Assembly (NCBI RefSeq): GCF_020379485.1
Contig: NC_063444.1
Span: forward strand, 3,792,652 to 3,856,651
DNA: 64,000 nucleotides
Direction of reading: 5' to 3'
Source of the DNA: Brassica napus
Lineage: Eukaryota > Streptophyta > Magnoliopsida > Brassicales > Brassicaceae
Shown here: positions 59,506-64,000 of the stretch, piece by piece
Numbering within the stretch: the first letter of the stretch is position 1
Layout: every line of letters starts with the position of its first letter
The notes under the pieces: generated by a model
Told to the model about the DNA's origin: nothing
What the model saw: only the letters and a program-made list of their open reading frames with translations
Database searches by the model: none
Program-made: the position numbers and the translations under genes

Positions 59506-59740
59506 GAGAAGAGTGAAAATCTCTCTGAAAAGGCTCAGGATTCGTATCTAATATAACATGTCACAACCAGACCTGACTAAACCGAAAAAATAAAACACAT
59601 CAAACAGCTTACATGCATCATCATCAGTATATTCGTCTTCTCCATCAGGTTAGCTGTATGGAACTGAATAAAAAAGAAGAGTGAAAATCTCTCTGAAAAG
59701 GCTCAGGATTCGTATCTAATATAACTGAGCGAGTGCAGTG
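59506..59740. repeat. REM-D-derived fragments, duplicated
   Basis: 59558-59655 matches REM-D exon 2/intron 2 (58155-58250: ACATCAAACAGCTTACATGC). GAAGAGTGAAAATCTCTCTG to CTAATATAAC (about 50 bp) occurs at 59506 and again at 59673. Confidence 0.8.
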
Positions 59741-59918
59741 ATTAGACCCAAGGTGATTAGACTTCCTAAAGAACACGTCTTGGAAAAAATGATAATTATC
59801 CAGTAAAAAAAGACAACGCGTCACATTATATCATATCTTAAGAAAAATACTATTGCTCTCTGTAAATTAGTTACTGGAGAGAAAAAAAAACTTGAGAGAT
59901 TACTTGATCTCATCAACA

Positions 59919-60356
59919 ATGGCGGTTCAACCACTTCTCCAAAATCCAACGCACCTTTCTTCGTCGTATCTCTTGCTAGCCACAACTCCAATCCGGTAAC
60001 CTCCCCCTCGGTTTTGTGTGGTTTAATATCTCTGTTACAACTTTCCAATAGAATCAATTTGTTTTCATTATATTATTGTTTCAGATCATCCCTGATGCGT
60101 TTTTTACCACTCACTTAGACGGTAATAACGAGTTAACGAAACTGAAGTTGACCTCTGACGCTTGCGACACAACCTGGCAAGTCAAACTGAACGACCGGAG
60201 ATTCGCCCACGGTGGGGAGATTTCTCCAACGCTCACTGTCTTCGAAACGTCGACGTTTTGCTTTTCAGAGAGGACGGGGAAATGATCTACCACGTCACAC
60301 CTTCCGGAAGAATTTTCTCTCAGATTCAGGCCCAGTTAGTTTCTACATCTCAGAAG
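59919..60356 (+). pseudogene. REM gene 5' fragment with two frameshifts (REM-E)
   Basis: Exon 1 59919-59995 and exon 2 from 60085. In the conserved frame exon 1 reads TTSPKSNAPFFVVSLASHNS and NP before the donor, but the ATG is one base out of this frame, so a base is missing near the third codon (77 nt instead of 78). Exon 2 has IIPDAFFTTHLDGNNELTKL, then RFAHG, where GGTTGGGGA has become GGTGGGGA, shifting the frame. The conserved frame resumes as GDFSNAHCLRNVDVLLFRED to QLVSTSQK. Similarity ends at about 60356 and the second and third B3 domains are missing. It is a truncated pseudogene. Confidence 0.85.
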
Positions 60357-61037
60357 GTGCATCCAAATGGATCAGTCAGATGCTCTACCTCGATGTTGTT
60401 CGTTTGTACATTTAGATAATGCATCTAGATGAAGCATCCGGATGCAGCTGCATTCGTTTGTTCATTTTTTTTGAACTTACATTTGCATCCAAATGCAGTT
60501 GATGACAAAATGACTAAAATGAACATGTATTTAATTTATCTATATCTTACTCTTAAATCATGATTATTATTTATATTAATCCTGTTAATTTTAATATCTT
60601 ATCTAAATTACAATTACAAAAAAAATAATTTTAAAATTCTGTTTTAAATTTCATAAATTTATTTTAATGAAAATAAGACAATGAAATTATAAATAATGAC
60701 TATAATTTTGTAAATTTGATTAAAATATTTAAATAAAAGTCTAACAATTGTTTGATATATGATAAATTTTAACACAATAAAATCCAACAATAGTTTTGAT
60801 ATATTGATAACTCAAAACCAATTCCAAAAATAAATAAAGATAAGATAACTTTAAATAGATCATGGTAAATAAAAACTTAAACATAAAAGGATAATGAATT
60901 TGCATTATCAATTGGTCCAAAGGAAACAAAACTACAAACCCATACTAAAATAAGCATTTGCCACAAAGGGATCAGCAATTCACATTACAAAGCTTCAAAA
61001 GACACCATCAAACAACTACTTATCAAACAACTTAGAT

Positions 61038-62203
61038 CTAGTATGGAAGTCGACGTTCTCTAGCCATCTCTTCAGTAATGGAATCTCGTATAGCTTCCAT
61101 GACTCTATCTCCAGCTGGTACGTATGCAACATGATCATCTTCATCCCCATGATGTTCATATTCTTCCACTCTTTCCCAATGTGCAAAATCACAATCCTCA
61201 TGGTTTGAATCTCTTATAAAATTGTGGAGAGCCATTGTTGCTGTCACAATCTTCACCCATTTATTCAGCTCATACTTAGGGTGCTTCCTATCAAGAATCC
61301 TCCACTTAGCCTTCCATATTCCAAATGTCCTCTCAATTACCGAACGCAAGCCAGAATGTTTTCGGTTGAATAACTCTCTGCTGTTTGTCGGTGATCCTCC
61401 TCTAACAAACTGATCCAGGTGATATCTAGCTCTACGGTGAGGTCCTAAATAACCAGTTCTAGTTGGGTATCCAGAGTCTACTAGATAATACTTTCCAACT
61501 GGAGGATGAGGAAAAGAAGCTTCTTCCTTAGCACAATATGTCAACACTTTTGTATCATGTGCTCTCCCAGGAACCCCAACATAAGCATATATGAATTTCA
61601 TGCTGAAATTACATATAGCTAAGACATTCATAGTTGGTTCTCCTTTTCTACCTCTGAATGGATCGACATTCCCAGAAGGAGGACGAACCGGCACATGAGT
61701 TCCATCTAAAGCACCTATGCAATCCTTAAAAAAAGGTAATATCGCGGATCATCTACTAGAATAGGACTAGCACTTGCAAACTCATCCCTTTCAGGTTTCA
61801 CAATGTCTGCTGCAAGTTTCAACAAAGAACTTAAAACCTCATCTATCTTCCTATTCACTGTGTCAGATGAATGTTGATATCTCTCAGCTAAAGCCCGTAC
61901 GGATAAATCTTGTCCAGCCATCTCTAAAAACATTGCTACACTCTCCTCTAAGTAAACATGGCAAGTCTCTTCTAGCTGATACTTCTCTGATAGTATCTTA
62001 TATAAGCTATTAAACGTTGCTTGGTTCATGCGAAGAATCTCATAGCACTGTACCTCGGAATCGTTAATGAAACGTTGCACTCGACGCCAACCTCCACCTC
62101 GGTTTATCCTCACTAACTGTTTGTTAGTATTTGTTTCTGCCACTCCATACGTTTCTTCTAAAAGAGCAAACATGTGTTTCTCCTCATCTAGTATCAAATC
62201 CAT
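61038..62203 (-). pseudogene. Harbinger transposase (DDE_Tnp_4) with one-base frameshift
   Basis: N-terminal half 62203-61715: MDLILDEEKHMFALLEETYG, FINDSEVQCYEILRMNQATF (N-terminal DNA-binding region), ALAERYQHSSDTVNRKIDEV and DDPRYYLFLRIA-stop. C-terminal half 61694-61038 continues with DGTHVPVRPPSGNVDPFRGR, GRAHDTKVL, YYLVDSGYPTRTGYLGP, VIERTFGIWKAKWRIL and MALHNFIRDS. At the join, the expected PFFKDCIGALDGTH is recovered by restoring one C before a run of T (TACCTTTTTTTAAGG), so a single-base loss near 61727 explains the break. The Asp-Asp-Glu residues (ALDGTH, VDSGYP, VIERTF) are all still encoded. Confidence 0.88.
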
Positions 62204-62884
62204 GTCGTCATCTTAAACTAAGAACCTAAACGTGTCCTGAAACCACATCAAGCATACAACCAATTAAATTATCATATATTCACACCGTACTCTGAACAAT
62301 GATATTATCTCCTATTGGTTCATACTAGTAGTCTAGTACTAGTGTGCTACTGCCGTGTTATCATTGAGTTTAAATATGCGAAAATGTGGGCAGAGAAAAA
62401 TACAAAAACACTAGACATGTAAATGAAAACTGTGTTTAGAAAATTAATAAGAAAATTTTAGAAACCAACTAAATAGAAGAATGACACGTGTAGTCATGTG
62501 GGATCACTAGTTATTGGGTGTGCTCATGTTTCCACCTTCAACAGCTTGCTATCTCTCTACTAGACTATACGTACTCTCAACTAAATCTCCAACTCCTTTA
62601 TGAAAATGACTAAGATTTTTCTTCTTTTCTCTAGTCTGATTCATTTAAATATGCGAAAATGTGGGCAGAGAAGATTGTAAACTCTCAAGCAATAAGTGTA
62701 TAAGAGCTGCTACGTAGAAACTGCTTATCCACAAGAGTTGTATTGCCACTTCAAAATAAAAATAAACATAGACATTTCAGTAGGGTGAAACTCATAAAAA
62801 TATTGTCATAAACAGTCACTAAAACATGATTCATTCTAGAGTTCATACTAAACTAAGACAGAGACATAAAACATAAACAACTCC
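62204..62884. other. Spacer between Harbinger genes
   Basis: No gene. TTAAATATGCGAAAATGTGG occurs at 62369 and 62644 as a direct repeat about 275 bp apart. Confidence 0.6.
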
Positions 62885-64000
62885 TCAATGATCTCTGCTT
62901 TCACCAGTTGCAAACTCCAAATAAAGAACCTTGTTCTCATCATCTCCATAAAACAAGAAAGTCTGACGATTCGCAGCATCTTCTTTGAAGTGGTTAATTG
63001 AAGCTTTGTAGAGAGGAGACCACATCCTTACAGCAGACAAGGAGTGAAGAGCCTCCATGGCTCGAAGATGACTACAACTAAACTCGGGATGATTCTCTAT
63101 TAGATGATTCTTGTGGGAAAGAATCTTGTCTCGAGACTCAACACTCTCCCTAATCACATCAGCCACAGCTTGTCCTGATTGTACAGCCCTTGATGTTTTT
63201 TTATTAACCTTTGACCTAGAAGAAGAGGGGCCAACATTCCTTGATTCAGATGCGACATCAATTTCTTGAGTAGGGACACCACGCCTTGATTCATCTCCAA
63301 CAACTTCTTGAGTAGGGACATCACGCCTTGATTCAGCATCATCTTCATCATCATGATCTGTGTACTTTGTGTCTAAAACATCTTCACCTTGCTGAGCAGA
63401 CCAACCTTCACCTCCACTAATATAAACTGTCCCAAATACCTTCTCCATCAAATCCATGTTTGCTACCGGCTTGTCTTTAAATTTTCTAGCACCAGGCCAC
63501 TCCTGAAACAAGAAAATTTTCAAAGTGAGAACACTGTATTTCCACTTTGAATACATAGAAACATTCAAAAAAATACACAGTAACAGTCAAAGAGTCTAGA
63601 TGATACTAGTACTCTACACAAATGACTACATTTTGTATTCAAAGAAAATTCAAAGAAATATATTCATCACTCTTTGCTTGAACATAACACAGAATCATCA
63701 TCACATCATTATTTTTCCAACAACACAATCAAAACTGAACCAGTAAAGTTAAGAGAATCATAGAACTTGTACCTTGCATCGCTCATTCCACCAGTCCTCA
63801 CTCATGTTGATGGATCCAGTTGAAGTAAAACCAAGTCCCGTTCTGTTCCGAGTCAACTTCTTAAAAGAGTCGTACTGCTTCTTGCAAGTATTGTACTTTA
63901 TCCCAAATTTTCTCCATGGAATTTTTACACCAAATGCCTCATAGAACATATCCATGATCACCTGTCTCCCAGCCTCATTAACCATCTGCTTTCTTATGTT
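62885..64000 (-). CDS. Harbinger-associated Myb/SANT-like DNA-binding protein (5' part outside window)
   Basis: Exon 63773 to the right window edge, and last exon 63502-62885. The first reads MVNEAGRQVIMDMFYEAFGV, YNTCKKQYDSFKKLTRNRTG and MSEDWWNERCK and is open to the edge (NIRKQ before the Met). The last joins as EWPGARKFKDKPVANMDLME, then an acidic Ser-rich linker with two VPTQE repeats, and a C-terminal KINHF-like segment ending FATGESRDH. The WWNERCKEWPGARKF region is the Myb/SANT-like (PF12776 type) domain of the second Harbinger protein, which helps the transposase bind the element ends. Frame intact as far as seen. Confidence 0.82.

Larger units (their letters stand above)
60391..64000 (-). 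mobile_element. Two-gene PIF/Harbinger element (left end approximate, right end outside window)
   Basis: It begins somewhere after the REM-E break (60356-60480), where TTCGTTTGTACA, ATGCATCTAGATGAAGCATC and GCATTCGTTTGTTCA look like Harbinger termini and subtermini. It contains a transposase (61038-62203) and a Myb/SANT-like gene (62885 to beyond 64000), both on the minus strand, the standard two-gene arrangement of PIF/Harbinger elements. Confidence 0.7.

Overview
This is plant nuclear DNA, most likely from a Brassicaceae genome of Brassica/Raphanus type. The evidence is intron-rich genes with GT-AG splicing, an AT-rich intergenic background, dense Helitrons, MITEs and non-LTR elements, and gene families typical of crucifers (REM B3 genes, indole-glucosinolate-type O-methyltransferase, GRF zinc-finger and DUF1985 element genes). 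From memory, the conserved genes run in the same order as Arabidopsis At4g31610-At4g31730: glutamine dumper (GDU1), TAF10, ribosomal protein S6, UBP18 and a REM cluster. The glutamate-receptor gene expected between TAF10 and RPS6 is not seen. All splice junctions were read by eye.

Layout. 1-431: 5' part of a GDU1-like gene (- strand), cut by the window edge. 432-12200: a long gene-poor block with two inverted Helitrons (one holding a LINE fragment), a TAA-flanked MITE, a DUF1985 relic and degenerate direct repeats. 12224-14339: TAF10 and its promoter. 14695-16126: an IGMT5-like O-methyltransferase (-). 16537-24200: a PIF/Harbinger transposase with one nonsense codon, MITEs, an RPS6 fragment, a duplicated RPS6 upstream region split by a 2.29-kb Helitron with an RPA-like relic, and a 651-bp retroposon. 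24490-26309: RPS6 with TATA, site II and telo-box motifs. 26780-28520: a degenerate tRNA-Met and a 1.6-kb retroposon holding a 399-codon ORF. 29721-29965: a long near-perfect hairpin just upstream of UBP18. 30260-32876: UBP18 with an eroded MYND finger.

32600-41542: a tandem duplication joins the UBP18 tail and REM genes. It gives two related three-B3 genes on the - strand (one broken), a chimeric REM/UBP18 ORF, and an intact REM gene on the + strand. 43360-46496: a 2-oxoglutarate/Fe(II) dioxygenase related to feruloyl-CoA 6'-hydroxylase, with a 1.33-kb retroposon in its intron. 48400-53106: element-type genes (a DUF1985 pseudogene and a GRF zinc-finger gene) whose introns hold short tandem arrays sharing a GTATAACT core. 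53100-56650: repeats and duplicated flanks. 56653-58660: an intact REM gene (-). 59919-60356: a REM pseudogene cut off where a Harbinger-type element begins. 60400-64000: that element, with a frameshifted transposase and a Myb/SANT-like partner gene leaving the window on the right.

The host genes are housekeeping (TAF10, RPS6), regulatory or reproductive (REM, UBP18, GDU1) and specialised-metabolism (O-methyltransferase, dioxygenase) functions; nothing suggests that they form one pathway. The most informative signals are structural: gene birth by unequal exchange, inverted Helitrons, precise insertion footprints with an empty-site copy in the same window, and shared intronic minisatellites.
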